Shown: positions 34,076 through 46,389 of the stretch, piece after piece | Layout: each line of letters opens with the position of its first letter | How positions within the stretch are numbered: the first letter of the stretch is position 1 | Source: Chrysopilus asiliformis | Taxonomy: Eukaryota > Arthropoda > Insecta > Diptera > Rhagionidae | Direction: 5' to 3' | Assembly: GCA_964034945.1 (NCBI GenBank) | Contig: OZ035960.1 | Location: 87,156,348-87,220,347 of the forward strand | DNA length: 64,000 nucleotides | Position numbers and translations under genes: made by a program | Notes under the pieces: model-generated | Databases searched by the model: none | Seen by the model: only the letters and a program-made list of their open reading frames with translations | Told to the model about the DNA's origin: nothing

Positions 34076-34981
34076 CATATACTAAAACTGATAACTGCCC
34101 ACGTTAAATTTTGTGCCAATCGGTGCAAATGCTAGCTTAAAACATTAAAATAATAAATTCTGATAGTTTTAAATGGAGTCTTTACATTAAAAAACAAAGT
34201 AAAATAGAGGAAAATTATTCGGTACGAGGGATGCCTTCTTTGTTTGCATGTTTAACAGAATGAATATTACTTTCTTGCTTATACTTTTTTGTGATTTCTA
34301 TATGTACGGTATTTAAGAGATATACATATATTTTTATTTTTCCTTTTTAACGAAATATGTTTTTAATTTAACTTAAAATAGTATGCAATATTTGGTTAAA
34401 CTTTCAAAATTTTTATGCATAAAACGGTTAATACCTGCATTAGAAAAGTGTTTTTCTTTAATATAAACTGATAAAATTCAAACAATTCAAACAATCGTTT
34501 TTTGTGTAATTTTTAATTGGGACAAAGGTAAAAAATATATTTATTAAACTTTAGAAATTTGGTTAAAAAGGTTCTACTCTTAAATCTGTATAAATTTCTC
34601 TGCTTGTACTATAGCAAAAACCAAATTTAATTTTTTAGACGAAACCCTTATTTTGTTTATATTTTATGTTAAAATATACATTTCATATTATATTGCTTTA
34701 GCTATTTTCACCGTACTTTTTAGAAAATAAAATTATAGTTTTAACAGGAAATATCTTTCTGTGCTCGTAAATTTATATAATGCAGGTATACTTACTTCTG
34801 TAGAAAGCAAAATGCACTTGTTTACATTACACTGCTTAAAAAAAATTAAAAAAAACTCAATGACTAGAATTCCTTCATCATAACTCGTGAAGGAATTCTA
34901 ACTGAAAGGTCTCCAATCCCCTATTGTATTTTTTTTTCTTGTGAATAAAGAGTTTTTTATAACTTGTCACTAACATTATAA
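34076..34981. other. A+T-rich non-coding stretch
   Basis: No gene or repeat supported. Confidence 0.4.
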
Positions 34982-35125
34982 CGGGTGTTCAAATTTGAGG
35001 TTTTTTAATAAAACACGTAAATTATTGAAATTCTTCCGACATCTTTATTGAGTTAAATTAAAAATGTTGAGGTTAACAATGACTGATAAGTGACCTCCTC
35101 TGTTAGCTCTGCAAGCCAGCATTCT
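34982..35125 (-). mobile_element. 3' end of a different Tc1/mariner element
   Basis: The + strand begins CGGGTGTTCAAATTTGAGG, an AT-rich mariner-style terminus. On the minus strand a reading ends MLACRANRGGHLS...NIFNLTQ and a stop, resembling the C-terminus (xCxxxxGGH) of mariner transposases. Only the end of the element is present. Confidence 0.5.
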
Positions 35126-35989
35126 TTCGAATGACATTTTTACATAACCCCTAACTTTTCGCGACGCACCGATAAACCATTTCCGTATAGCAGGAATGGT
35201 TTACCGGTAAGAGATAAAATATATTTAAATTATTGAACAGTTGGATATTTTTTTTTGCTGGATATTGAATGGCTCAGCTTTAGATCGAAAAGGTTAGATA
35301 GTTAACTGAAACTCAAATTAAATTGAAAAAAATGAAAGTTTTACTGATTCGATTAGAACACGTTTAACAAATGATGCGATGTTCTCCCCGATCAGATTGG
35401 AAGTGTGACATAAAAAAATAGAGTGTTGCCAGCTCATTCCAAAACAATCGTGAAGACCGCATCGAAATGGTTCAAGGAAAAAAAAGGATGCTAGTACATA
35501 GGGTTAAACACGGTCCTTGATAGTAAGAATCCAACGACATAACTAAGGGATACAAAGTCTCCAAACAACTGTAAGGCATCTAGTTTTAGGGCCCACCAAA
35601 TATCGATGTATCAAAAATTTTCTCTTACTTTTGGTCCCCTAAACAAAGTCTTCGAATTTTCGTCGAAATGGTCACAATAAAGTTTTACATTAGGTGCCCA
35701 CAAAAACTTTTTGTTATTATACCATTGTATCGAGTAGGTTTTTCAACAAAAATGTACAGCCAATAATAGTATTTACAATAGTGGGAAGCGACATCTTCAA
35801 ATTTTTGATTTTGTAAGTGGACCCCGTTTTCTCTGAAACCCTCAAATTCAGCAAAAAAAAAAATACCTGATGCGAACAGCACATGACTTTCTTATATAAA
35901 ACTTTCGTCATGACGTAATTTACACGATAATTTGACAAATAAAATAATAGTTTACAAAAAACATCTATTTTTCTTACGAAATCTGAAAT

Positions 35990-36165
35990 ATCTCAATCGT
36001 AATCGTAATCGTAATGGTAATCGCCATCGTTAGTCTGAATTGGGCTTTAAGGGCTTCTCATTGGTCTAGAAAGCTCAATCGTAATTTCATTGGTCGAGAA
36101 ACCTCAATCGTAATCGCGATCGTTAGTCTGAATTGGGCTTAAAACTGAAATTGTCGAAATAAATT
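35990..36165. repeat. Short direct repeats (AATCGTAATCG / CGTTAGTCTGAATTGGGCTT)
   Basis: CATCGTTAGTCTGAATTGGG occurs at about 36026, again (as GATCGTTAGTCTGAATTGGG) at about 36119, and a close relative at about 39242. AATCGTAATCG units precede each of the first two. The origin is unknown. Confidence 0.6.
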
Positions 36166-36169
36166 GTCA

Positions 36170-37010
36170 ATAACGATTTGAGATATTGGTTCCAGTAAAA
36201 GACAAAAGTGCAGGAAATTTTACTATTGAAAAACGCGTTGTTTCGGAATAAATCCCGTAAATCGAAATTGCTATTCTTAAAAATCAGCCACTTTTTTTAT
36301 TTCCTGTTAACAGATTTCACTAAAAGTTGATAGGATCGTCCCATTTCAGGATCAAACATATCTCTATAATTTCATAGCTCTAACTCAAGTAGTTTTTGAG
36401 AAATCTTGTACACAGACTAAAGTATAGGTTACACATCTATCTGAAAACTGATTCAGATAGTTTTTGGGAAACTGATGGGAAACTGATTGGTGTGAACGTA
36501 AAATCAGACAACTGATGGGCAACTACGAAAAAATTCGTGGGCAAATCAGTTTTTTTTAAAAACGGATGGTCAACTGATTGGTGTGAACGTTCGCATCAGT
36601 CGCGTCAGTCGTATCGCATCAGAACAGAACCAAATTTTATTTTTTGAACTTAATGCAATAATAATGCATAAACACGCTCTCTCTCCATTATTCATTATTC
36701 ATCCTCACTGTTTGAATTCTGCCATCAAAATGAATGGATACTTTTCAGAAAAAACTGTCACTTGCAACTGATAGATGTGAACGCATAACTAGATGTAAAA
36801 AACTTATGGAAAACTGACAAGTACCGTAACAGTCGCGACTGACTGAAAACTGATAGATGTGTAGCCTACTTAACAGACATAAAGGCATTTTTGTAATATG
36901 GCTCCAATCGATTCGAAATTGCTCGGAAAATATTTTTTAGGCAGAATTAAGAAGTCGAATATTTTCGTGATCATACTTTATTATACTAACTGGTATAAAA
37001 GTTCGCTAAA
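36170..37010. repeat. R3 repeat split by a 444-bp MITE
   Basis: R3 blocks (GATAGGATCGTCCCATTTCA, TTTTTGAGAAATCTTGTACA) end near 36424. They resume near 36869 with ACAGACATAAAGGCATTTTT and TATTATACTAACTGGTATAA. Confidence 0.65.
36425..36868. mobile_element. MITE with TAGGxTACACATCTATC ends
   Basis: The left end is TAGGTTACACATCTATC and the right end GATAGATGTGTAGCCTA. TA lies just outside each end. The interior repeats AAACTGATxGG and GGTGTGAACG words on both strands. No supported coding sequence. Confidence 0.8.
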
Positions 37011-37600
37011 GGGTTAGCGGGGTCACGACCGAAAAAATTAAAAAAAAATATCGAAATTTTTTATTGCATAACACTATTTACACTAAATTCTGAACAGATT
37101 GCCAAAAATCCAGTATTTCCACCTTTTTACCACCATATTGTCGATTTTCAGTCAATCAGAATGTTTTGCTACTACTGCAACTGCTACTGTCGACCAATCT
37201 GTCTGCGAATTCAAAATAACACATTTTGATACTTCAAAAACAAAATTATGCTACAATATTTTGTTCTCCAAATCCTCATTTGTGTAGCTTCAGTATTACA
37301 CAAACCACTCCCCTCTATGCATCATGTCCCCTCTCCTACTATATCCTAAACTACTAAATGGGTTTCTATATAGTTTTGAAAGTTGAATAGGTTATCTGTC
37401 AAGGAAAATTTTCGCCCACTCAAACCACCCCTACATGCTGCCACCCCCCTTTTCAGCTATCTCCGAAACTATTGTATGAATTTTCAACATATGTTACAAA
37501 ATAAATTCAAAAACCCTTGAGGGTCCCGCGCTAGAGGAATTCGCCCTATTCACTTTCTCCCAAGCAGACGGAACAAATATTTGTGATTTTCTTGAAAACA
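37011..37600. other. Non-coding stretch
   Basis: No gene or repeat supported. Confidence 0.4.
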
Positions 37601-37872
37601 CACTCAGAAAAATGTCCAGGTCAACTTTTTGTCAGGTTAACTCTGACCTTACAGAGGTGTCTATAAGCCAGCTAGCGGTCAGAGTTAACCTATCTAAGGT
37701 CAACTCGTGCAGCTCCCAATGCCCTACTTCACCTGCTGGAGGCTTAATTTCAGAATTTCTCCGACCACAGGTCAACTCAGTTTTACTTGCCCACATGCAG
37801 GCGAACGCGCGCCTGCCCGAGGCCAATTACGCCGTATGTAGGTCGTCGAGTTAGCCTCCATTTTTCTGAGTG
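37601..37872. mobile_element. MITE with CACTCAGAAAAATG ends
   Basis: Left CACTCAGAAAAATG, right CATTTTTCTGAGTG. The GC-richer interior repeats AGGTCAACT and AGAGTTAACC motifs in both orientations. The open frame across it is a by-product of this composition. Confidence 0.7.
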
Positions 37873-39241
37873 CAGTGCGCCAAATCGAAAAACTTATGAA
37901 AAAAAATATTTGAAATATAATGCTTGCATAATTTTTCTATACAACAAAATACTTTTGGAAAAAAAGGATTTTTTACATGTTCAAAAATTTATTATTACCC
38001 GAGCAACGCCGGGTAATTGCAAGCCAATTTTTTATAAACATGCCGAGTTGAACGCTAGAATAAAACTTTGGTACACATTTGTATCGCATAAAACTGGTAT
38101 ATTTGTTAAATGATTCTATACAAATGGAAAAGTTTCTTGCAATATTCTCGAAAGCGACTTAATTGAAAAAAACATAATTGTACATAAATTTTTCATACAT
38201 ACAAATCCAATTATATTTTTCTTTGAAAAGCTATAGATAATTAGTACTTCTTTCATGTATAACTTTAAATATTCTGTCGGTGTTGATTTTTTTTCGTACT
38301 ATGAATTTAATCAGTTTTAAAATTTAGTAAGCCTTGGTTACCCTATATAGGTATGATAATTTTTTACAATGCTGAGTGGCATCAAATTTTGACCACTAAC
38401 AAATTCAGATAATCAAATTATGTGGTAATTAAGAAATTAGATACAGTCTGCTAAGAATTTATGTTTTTTATGGATCCATTTATGTTTTATAGGCATTAGA
38501 ACTCGTTAGCACTATTTATGCTAAAAAACAAGGCGTTAAGCATTTGAATGTAGAGTATTGGCCGGGCATTAGTCATATTCCCTCGTGCAAGAGAAGTCAA
38601 AAACCTTTCAAATCCAGACCGCCATTAGCTTTAAATTAGAATGAAAAATCAAATATTTTAATCTTCAAGAACAATACCTTATATACCTTATAGAAAACAC
38701 AAATATCTCAATTCAATTTAAAAGCTGTATCAGTTGAATTAACTTGAATAATTCATAATTACTTTTTGCGAATTTCACGGTCAAAAACGATCCACAATGC
38801 AAAAATACGATTTTTTTTGGAATAGTATTGTGGTATTTTACATGGACTTTTGTAAAAGAACAAGCCTTATACCAATCCTCTTTGTTGAAAAATATATTTC
38901 GCAAAGTTTTACACAAATATTGGCAATTCACCGCAACAAGTTTTGTAGTCAAAACTTTGATTTGGAACTATTTTCCTCACCTTTTAACAAATCTTTACTG
39001 TTTATCCCCGCTTTTTTATATTTCAACCAGAAATTCTATCTGCAATTATTATATAAAGAAATCTGTTTAACCCTTTCAGGGGAACTATACAAGTTAATGG
39101 AAATAAAACACTTTTTTCAGTATATATTTAATTCATATCATTTATTGAAAAAAAAATTATATCCTTCAAGGATATTCTGTGAGGACATGGTATATACTAC
39201 ACTGCCCAACTATGTACTTACCAACACAAACAGTTGATGCA
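37873..39241. other. Non-coding stretch with a retroelement-like scrap
   Basis: ACCCGAGCAACGCCGGGTAA at about 37997 is a word typical of the end of many arthropod interspersed repeats. No gene is supported. Confidence 0.35.
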
Positions 39242-39350
39242 ATCGTTAGTCTGGATTGGGCTTAAACCGAAACCTGCGAAAACCGGCAACCTGTCTAAGC
39301 TGGACAAATTTTCTAGTACCGTGCGATTCTGTCTTATCCAGGTCTCACTG
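39242..39350 (-). repeat. Pogo/Tigger-like transposon terminus
   Basis: On the minus strand it begins CAGTGAGACCTGGATAAGAC and continues with subterminal GCACGGTACTAGAAAATTTG and CCGGTTTTCGCAGGTTTCGG. CAGTG..ACC..GATAA is the terminal pattern of pogo elements. Only one end is present. Confidence 0.5.
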
Positions 39351-40212
39351 CATATGTAAAACACATCAATCCACATCAATTAATCGTAAAATAGCCAATC
39401 GCCACAAGTAAGAAATTTTTCAGAAGATATTGCCAAATCCCAATTAAAAACAGTTATGTATGCAACTTTAGAAAGATAGATAATTTGGCAGCAATTATTC
39501 AACGAATAACGGAACAATTAATTGAAAAAAAGTGCATAAAAATTTTTGTGGTTTAATCAACGAAAAAAAAACAATGGAAAGGAATACTCTTAAAGTGGAA
39601 TAATATGTTTAAAAAAAATATTGATTGATAATAATTAAAAAATATTTATTTTCTCTCACCAAATTGTTGTGAAATTACTTTGAAATTTTTCAAAAGCTGT
39701 TTTCTAAGTCATTATTTACTTTTAAAACCTTTAAGTTAATTTTCATAATGTTATTCATATACAAAATCATACACATATTTAAGCATGAAATTGTAAAAAA
39801 AAATATACATATACATACATACCACATTCTACTCGTTAACTCACGTACATCATAATATTTTATACATGATAATTAATACATAAAAAACATTAAAGCCACG
39901 TGACTCCCACTAGAAATGTTTTTTAAGAAAATTCATTAAACAACTGTATTAATAGAATTACAGTAAAGAAAAAAAATGAAACAAAAATCCTGTAAGGGAA
40001 CATATAAAAACACTACATCTTGTGGATAAAAAATATTTTGTTTAAAGGAAATAAAATAAAATGTTGTAAGTAAAAAAAATAAATAGAAAATAATAAAGTA
40101 AAAACAAAATTAAAAATACAATGTCTTTTACTTAATCCTAGAATTACAAGATTCCAAATAGAGAGTGTGATAAGCAAGATATAGAGACGCCGATACAGTA
40201 TAAACAAACCTA
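39351..40212. other. A+T-rich non-coding stretch
   Basis: No gene or repeat supported. Confidence 0.4.
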
Positions 40213-40510
40213 CACGGAGAAAAAAATTGTTACCTCCAATCACAAAATGCAGCCAATATAATTATGTTTGGAGGATTCTTATTATAATTATGTTTGAAAT
40301 TTCCCCTCTGGGATAATTTTGCCAATACAATTATGATTGCCGACACTGTGGTTCCAACCATATTATGATCAAAACTGAAAGGAGAAATCTTGATATTTTG
40401 ATGGCAATATTTTCAAATTCAGCAACCATAATATGTTTGGGGCAACTAAAATATGTTTGGACTCCTAAACTTGGTTCTAGAACTCTCAGAACCAAATTTT
40501 TTTTTGCGTG
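40213..40510. mobile_element. CACGGAGAAAAA-ended MITE with internal ATAATTATGTTTGG repeats
   Basis: Left CACGGAGAAAAAAATTG, right CAAATTTTTTTTTGCGTG. AATTATGTTTG or AATATGTTTGG occurs four or more times inside. It shares the CACGG start with the elements at 7557 and 33733. Confidence 0.55.
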
Positions 40511-40938
40511 AAGGACCAAAATTTTCCCAAAAGTACAATAATAATTGAAAAAATACACACTATCTTATAAGGTGTAACGAAACAAAAACATTATAACGTA
40601 ACAGAATGAAAAAAGTAGGCACAGAACGAATAACATAACGAAAACAATATTTGAATATCGTTACATAACACCCCTGCATATTGCATGTCTAGGATGACAA
40701 CAAAAACAATCATGAAAACCTATGGTTAGGTAAGTATTTTTTTTAATATAATTTTCTAGTGTCACGTCGTGGAAAATTTTTCGAGAAATTTTTTTCTCAC
40801 ATATTCTTTTTTAAAATGTTATATGAGTGTATTTCATGTATCTACGACGAACCAATTGCGAGACACAATTTTCTGAAGAAAGGGAAAATTGGAAAATTCA
40901 TTTACAATTTCCCAAAAAACCCGCAAGCTAGAATTTTT

Positions 40939-41408
40939 ATACCCGTATGGTGAAACCAAAGGGTATACTAACTTTGCCTTACCGTTTGTAACGCCAAGAT
41001 CCCGTCATCGCACACAAAAATGAATTACACGGATTGCGGGCGCACGGATTGAGCTACAGACTTGAAATTTTGCACAGGTCCGTTTTTCGTAAAATGCGAG
41101 GCTAAGTTCGTTAATGGACAAAAATGGACCATTAGGGGGGGTACCCCCCATACGAACGAAAACGTTTTTTGCGAATATCTCAAAAACGGTGCATCTTGTC
41201 AAAAAAGTCCAAGAACAAAAGTTGTTTAGGACATGATTCTACATTAAAGTTCCATACATTAAAATCCAATTGGAACAAGTTTTAAAAAATCTTATTAGAA
41301 AGTTTGACTTCTTACTGAAATTTTCATACAACTGTTTGCCGTTCACTTAAATCACCATACGGGTTTTCAATAATTGCCAGATTGGCAATTATAGCTTTTG
41401 TTATGTTT
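40939..41408 (+). mobile_element. H1 element lacking its microsatellite
   Basis: Both ends, both subterminal repeats, the G7-TACCCCCC palindrome and the ATTGCCAGATTGGCAAT hairpin are present. An internal deletion joins AATGAATTACAC directly to GGATTGCGGGCGCACGG, removing the GTCY block. Confidence 0.85.
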
Positions 41409-42900
41409 TGATTTAGCTTTTCTTGATAAAACCAAAAGGTAAAGTCAGCTAATTCTGAGATGCATAACGAGATCCATAATGGAAATTTAAGAAATCTCCC
41501 TGTTTGGGCTTCAAAAATATACTAAAAGAACAAATGGTTGATTTGTCAAAAGACTTGTTTGAAAAAAAAACTATTAAATATCCACTTTTGTTAAAAGACG
41601 ATTTACTAAAATCAGAGAATTGCAGTGAATTTATTTTTAAATTAAACTACCTAGAATGACATTCGTTTTATTCTACAAAAATCAATTCCAACAACAAATC
41701 TTTTAGTGTTTACCACCCGTTCATAAAAAAAATAAAAATAGAATTTTACCAGCCGGCCGGCCGGCAATAAGTCTTGATTCGTTATCGCTCCAATGTGAAT
41801 TGCGTCATTTACGATTGCCTCGAAGCTTATCACTGAAGTTCCAACGGTCTTAATGAAGATTAGGTTACGTTCCTTGGAGTCATTAGTCAAGGTGTTTTAC
41901 ACTTTACTTCCTATTTCCACATGAAACTTCTTTGATTTCCACAAAAAAATTTCCGCTCGTTCCTGCGAACAAAATAACAAATTTTTGGTGGAAACTAAAA
42001 GCTTCACCCCTTAAGCGGCTTTTAATAAAATAGAAAACATTTGGTCACATTTATAGCAATTTTCGAAAAACTATATTGACACCATTGTATCCGCATTTTC
42101 TATTTCGACGTCAAATTATCTACAGTCATTAGGCCAACACTCCGAAACTTTTCTATTTGCAAAACACAACAACAAAAACATCGAAAAAAATAAGCAGTAG
42201 TAATTAAACGAGGGGTAAATGAACTCCATCCAATAGTAAATTGTTGCTAGTGCGAGAGTAAAATAAATTTTTCTTTTAGATTTCAACGAAAAAATCATTG
42301 TTTCATGTTATTGTCGGCAATCGCGTGCCTGTCGAACTTTTAAAATACACCCGAAATGCCTTATTTCTATGCGATCTATTTTCAGAAAAAAAAATTTTTT
42401 TTTTTACTTTTGCCAAAGAGAACAACTGCAAATCGATCAAAGGTGCGTAACCGTTGCTGTCCAAGGTAAGTTCCTTCATACGGACTACAGTAAACTTCAT
42501 GGAGTCATAATCGAATACAAGAGTAGGCATTTTCATTACTTTTTTAGTGCCAATTCATCATCAAAGATCTTTATTCGAATTTAAATAAATAACGCTGCCA
42601 ATTGATTGTTCTTCAAAGTCAAAAACGATTTATGGTATTTTCATGGTATTTTCATGGTATTTACAGCAAATAATAAGTAGTCAATTCAGCAAAAATTGAT
42701 ATAAATATGTAATAGCACCGACGAATTATCAGGCAGGTTTCAGACTAACTGCTAAGCGCCATCATCAAATGTCCCCTCCTTCGTAACCCCTCCCGTCCTA
42801 CCGTGCTATCTCTTGAACGATTTAACTTTGAACTCAATCAGCAAATTATTTCGTGATTCTATTTTCAAAAATCTGAAGTTAAAAGGGATTTTTTTTTTAA
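41409..42900 (-). other. Non-repeat stretch with two coding-like islands
   Basis: Two GC-richer patches stand out on the minus strand. At about 42540-42411 the reading MPTLVFDYDSMKFTVVRMKE then LTLDSNGYAPLIDLQLFSLA stays open. At about 41895-41735 the reading SKERNLIFIKTVGTSVISFE then AIVNDAIHIGAITNQ stays open. A 14-base perfect palindrome, GCCGGCCGGCCGGC, lies at 41752-41765. No domain is recognised and no convincing splice sites join them. They could be exons of an unknown gene or fossils. Confidence 0.3.
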
Positions 42901-43007
42901 TAATTATAAAGGGTGTTTTTTTAAGCCCGATAGAACTTCAAATTTTAAAAAGTTACCAAAAATTAAATTTTAATCAAATTTTTTTATTTATTCGAAAGAT
43001 TAATACC

Positions 43008-43218
43008 AAAGATCATATATACTCTACATAGATAATCGAAGTCTAACAAGCAATTTTTGGAGGCGAAAAATGAGTTTGCCTCCAATCAATATACTGCCGA
43101 CAGCCACTGTTGCTGCTTTTAACTTGCGCTGCAACGAAGTTGAGTTGGATGCTATCCGCTGTGGATAGGAAAGACGGTGATCAACACAGAAAGAGTTATG
43201 AGGGGATTTATGGCTCGG
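43008..43218. repeat. Left arm of a near-identical 211-bp inverted repeat
   Basis: This is the inverse of 46675-46885 with only a 3-base indel, a small indel near the end and very few substitutions. It contains hairpins GGAGGC...GCCTCC and CTATCCxCxGCGGATAG. It is GC-richer than its surroundings. The reading SFCVDHRLSYPQRIASNS stays open in both arms. Confidence 0.9.
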
Positions 43219-43370
43219 ATTGTGTGCTTTACGGTACATTTGAATTTCTTGTTTTATTTGTTGCTTGCTACTCACTTTTAGTTATCGATGAATGAAGTTC
43301 TTGCATTCTTGCATTTGGACAAATTGATATAAAGGGTATTCGCTCATTGAAGCATTTGGTTGTGTATCAG

Positions 43371-43843
43371 CATAGATTAGAGAGTTACTCTAGATAAGAA
43401 ACGAGGAAGAAATTTTTTCCTGAAGAAGAGTACTTTGCATCTGTTTCATTTGCTTCGTAAAGACATGAATTGCTTTTGTGTGAGAAATGGTGTAAAAAAC
43501 TTTCTTTTGGGATTTTTTTTGCTGTCCGCCGAGCATTCCCTAACAATACATTGCACATAGTTTTTCGCGGACATTTTGCGTGCTATAAAAACATAAATAA
43601 TAGTAAAATGGAAAACCTGTGCGCCTACGAATGATTCCCATCGACGAATGTAAACAAAGCGCTGGCCCCGGATATGTTTGTGTTTGTGTCGTATGAGTCA
43701 ATTGTGCATTCCAATTGAACGTGAAGGAGTGAAAAGGAATTCCGATGTCATCAGAAAATATTCCACTAGCGCAGCTATTTACTCTACGTAAGTATATGGG
43801 AAAATGCGTTTTCTTCTCATCTATAGTAACTCTCTAATCTATG
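43371..43843. mobile_element. MITE with CATAG ends and 7-bp duplication (possible P superfamily)
   Basis: Left CATAGATTAGAGAGTTACTC, right complement with one mismatch, extending about 33 bases. The flanking direct repeat GTATCAG is perfect (43364-43370 and 43844-43850). Start CANRG and a 7-8 bp duplication fit P-superfamily elements. No transposase is present. Confidence 0.7.
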
Positions 43844-44639
43844 GTATCAGTGTATTGGATGTATATTTACTCGACCTAGCAAAATTGTTCATACAAAATC
43901 AGTTACACTTGAGCTTTTTATTTGCTTCACTCGAACCCTTGTTTTTGGGTCTTGTATATTGAGAAGTGTAAATTATGACAGCTGAAACTTTCAGGTTGTT
44001 TTGTGATCTTCATATTTTTCTGCGGCAAAAAGTGTTTAGTGGCGATAAATCAATAAATATATATAAATATATATTAAATATATATAATATGGCGCAAAAT
44101 GTTATTCAGCAGCGAAAGCGGAAAAGAGAAAAATCCAACAAGAAGTGGAGTGAAGCTGAAATCGCGAGTATTTTAGATTTTCTGGAAATTTTCTGGCTTT
44201 TGAAATGCTTTACATGGTGTTCACGCTTTCTTGTAAAATGCACTTGTATCCATGCCACATTTACACCGATACTCAAAAGCGTGAATACCCATATAGATTT
44301 TGCTGAAAAAACATTGCATTTGTGCATCTCAAAAATTCCACATAGGTGACAAAAAAATTATAAGAAATTAAAAACTATCAATGAATGAGAAAAAAGTACT
44401 AAAAAATGTGCTTTCAAAAATGAAAAAAAATTAGGTTCTGTCTGATAAAAGCGAGATAAATATTTTATTTCACCTTTTTGCTTTTACCTCACTTTTATTT
44501 CTGATATACAGCGCTTAAACTTTTTTTCTTTTTAGTACATTTAAAAAAAAAACTTGTTTTTAATTTTTTAAAAGAATTTTTAGTCTATTATATTCTTGGC
44601 TTTGAGGCATTGTTACGGTCTTCTTAACGCCAGCGACGC
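43844..44639. other. Non-coding stretch
   Basis: No supported gene. A 124-codon open frame at 43975-44349 is mixed low-complexity without motif. Confidence 0.4.
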
Positions 44640-44788
44640 CAGATACCTCGAAATAAGTTTTTTTTCCGGAAAATTTGAGTAATATCCTGGCTTCCGTTAT
44701 TCTTACAGATTTCTGATCGTCAGAATCGAAATCAATGACCCCAAAAACCCCAATTTTTCCTGGATAATTTGTGAAAAAGGATAATCAC

Positions 44789-46389
44789 TAGGGCTGCCAA
44801 AAATATGCATATGCATATTTCGTCTCGTTATGTTTTTGGCTCCGGGAGTTTTTTATTCATCCGAATCAATAAGTTTAGAAGCGAATGAAGGTCACTTGTG
44901 GTTGCATATTTCGCATATTTGACACGTTAGTGCATATTTGCATATAAATGCATATTTAGTTGCATATTTCACAATTTTTTTTGTACAATTCAAATTATAA
45001 TTCGACTGTTTCAGCTAGAATAAATATTAAAAATAAATAAATGTGTGTTTTTACTTTCCACGAAGTATATAAAAAAAGTATTGTATTCATGAAAAATTTC
45101 AACCTCTTAATTTTGCCTAAAAACATTTTCCGATAATTCCTTAGTCGATTGAAGTCATATTACAAAAATGTCTTTCTGTCTGTAAGTCTGTGTACAAAAT
45201 TTCTCAAAAACTAATAGAGCTAGCGCCATGAAATTTTATAGGCATGTTGGGTCCTGAAATGGGACGATCCTATCAACTTTTGGTGGAAATCCGTTAATCG
45301 GAAGTATCCAAAATGGCGGTTTTTCAAACGTTTTTCTCGAGTTACTCCCAAACTACGCGTTTTTTAGTGGCCTTAAGTATGACAAAGCTGGGAGAAAATA
45401 AAATTTCCCACACTTTTGTCTTTTGCTAGAACTCGATATCTCAACCCGTTATCGAGATAAACCGTTATTTCCAAAAAAAACAGTTTTTTACGATTATCTC
45501 GAAAATTAACGGGTTTTTGCTGACTGAATGTATGAAGTGAATTAATGAGAATGGCATTCTGCACAATTTTGTCTTTTACCGTTATCCATTATCTTTAACC
45601 GTTATTGAGATATTTTTATTAAAATGTGAAAAATATATTTTTGCAAATTACGATTTTTCGACAAATTAATTTAAGGAAGAATTGGAGATGTTAAAATTTT
45701 CTACCTTTTTGCCATTTACCGTAAATTGATATCTTTTACAATTCTCAAGTTATCTCAAATTTTGTACGTTTTGAGGTTGTCTTTGGTTGACAAAACAATA
45801 GGGCTATAGCGTAAATTGCGCAGGGTCGTAGATTTTGTGGAAGGAAGTTTTGTGTTGGCCACAACTGATATTTTTCTACAAGTTTTAACCCCGATTATAC
45901 CATAGACAATATGAAGTATTGAACATATTTTCGAAATATCTTAAAATTTAACAGTTGCAATTTAGAAACAAGTCTTCCTGTAAAATTTTTTTTTGTCAGT
46001 CAAAATGTCAATCTTTTTTACAGACTATTATTTTTTCAATTTTTCTGATATTCAATGGTATTTTAATTTTTTTTTATTTTCCACAAAAGTCGAATTAACC
46101 ACATTTTAACAAGTTCCGTTCACTATTTTGGGTGATAGATAGATAATATGAATGGAGCCGATGTACTCAGCCCCTAAAAGCACTTAGACCATCAGTTGGG
46201 TCCATTGTGCTTTGTTGTAGGGATCTGGCTATTACTAGCTTATTCATGTAAGAATCTTCTGGATCCATTTTGGGTGAAATATACTATATATCGGATTTTG
46301 AATGTTATTAAAGTGCATATTTTGCCATTTTTAGTGCATATTTTATACGCAAATTTCGCCTTTTTTAGTGCATATTTTTGGCAGCCCTG
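44789..46389. mobile_element. 1.6-kb hAT element with 8-bp duplication
   Basis: The ends are TAGGGCTGCCAAAAATATGC and GCATATTTTTGGCAGCCCTG. The perfect flanking repeat is ATAATCAC (44781-44788 and 46390-46397). Subterminal TGCATATTT motifs are dense. An R3 copy fills the centre. No transposase is recognisable. Confidence 0.88.
45105..45640 (-). repeat. R3 repeat copy inside the hAT element
   Basis: Longest R3 copy: TTTCTGTCTGTAAGTCTGTG, GGGACGATCCTATCAACTTT, AAATGGCGGTTTTTCAAACG, ACTACGCGTTTTTTAGTGG, CTAGAACTCGATATCTCAAC and TTTTGTCTTTTACCGTTATC, in order. Confidence 0.7.

Noticed and set aside
36001..36170. Regularly spaced repeats as a possible CRISPR array
   Set aside because: Only two or three irregular direct repeats, no spacer regularity, in a eukaryotic genome.
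43975..44349. 124-codon frame, RKRKREKSNKKWSEAEI segment
   Set aside because: It slightly resembles the start of a Myb/SANT-like domain (KWSEAE), but no further helices follow and the rest is unstructured. Support is too weak.
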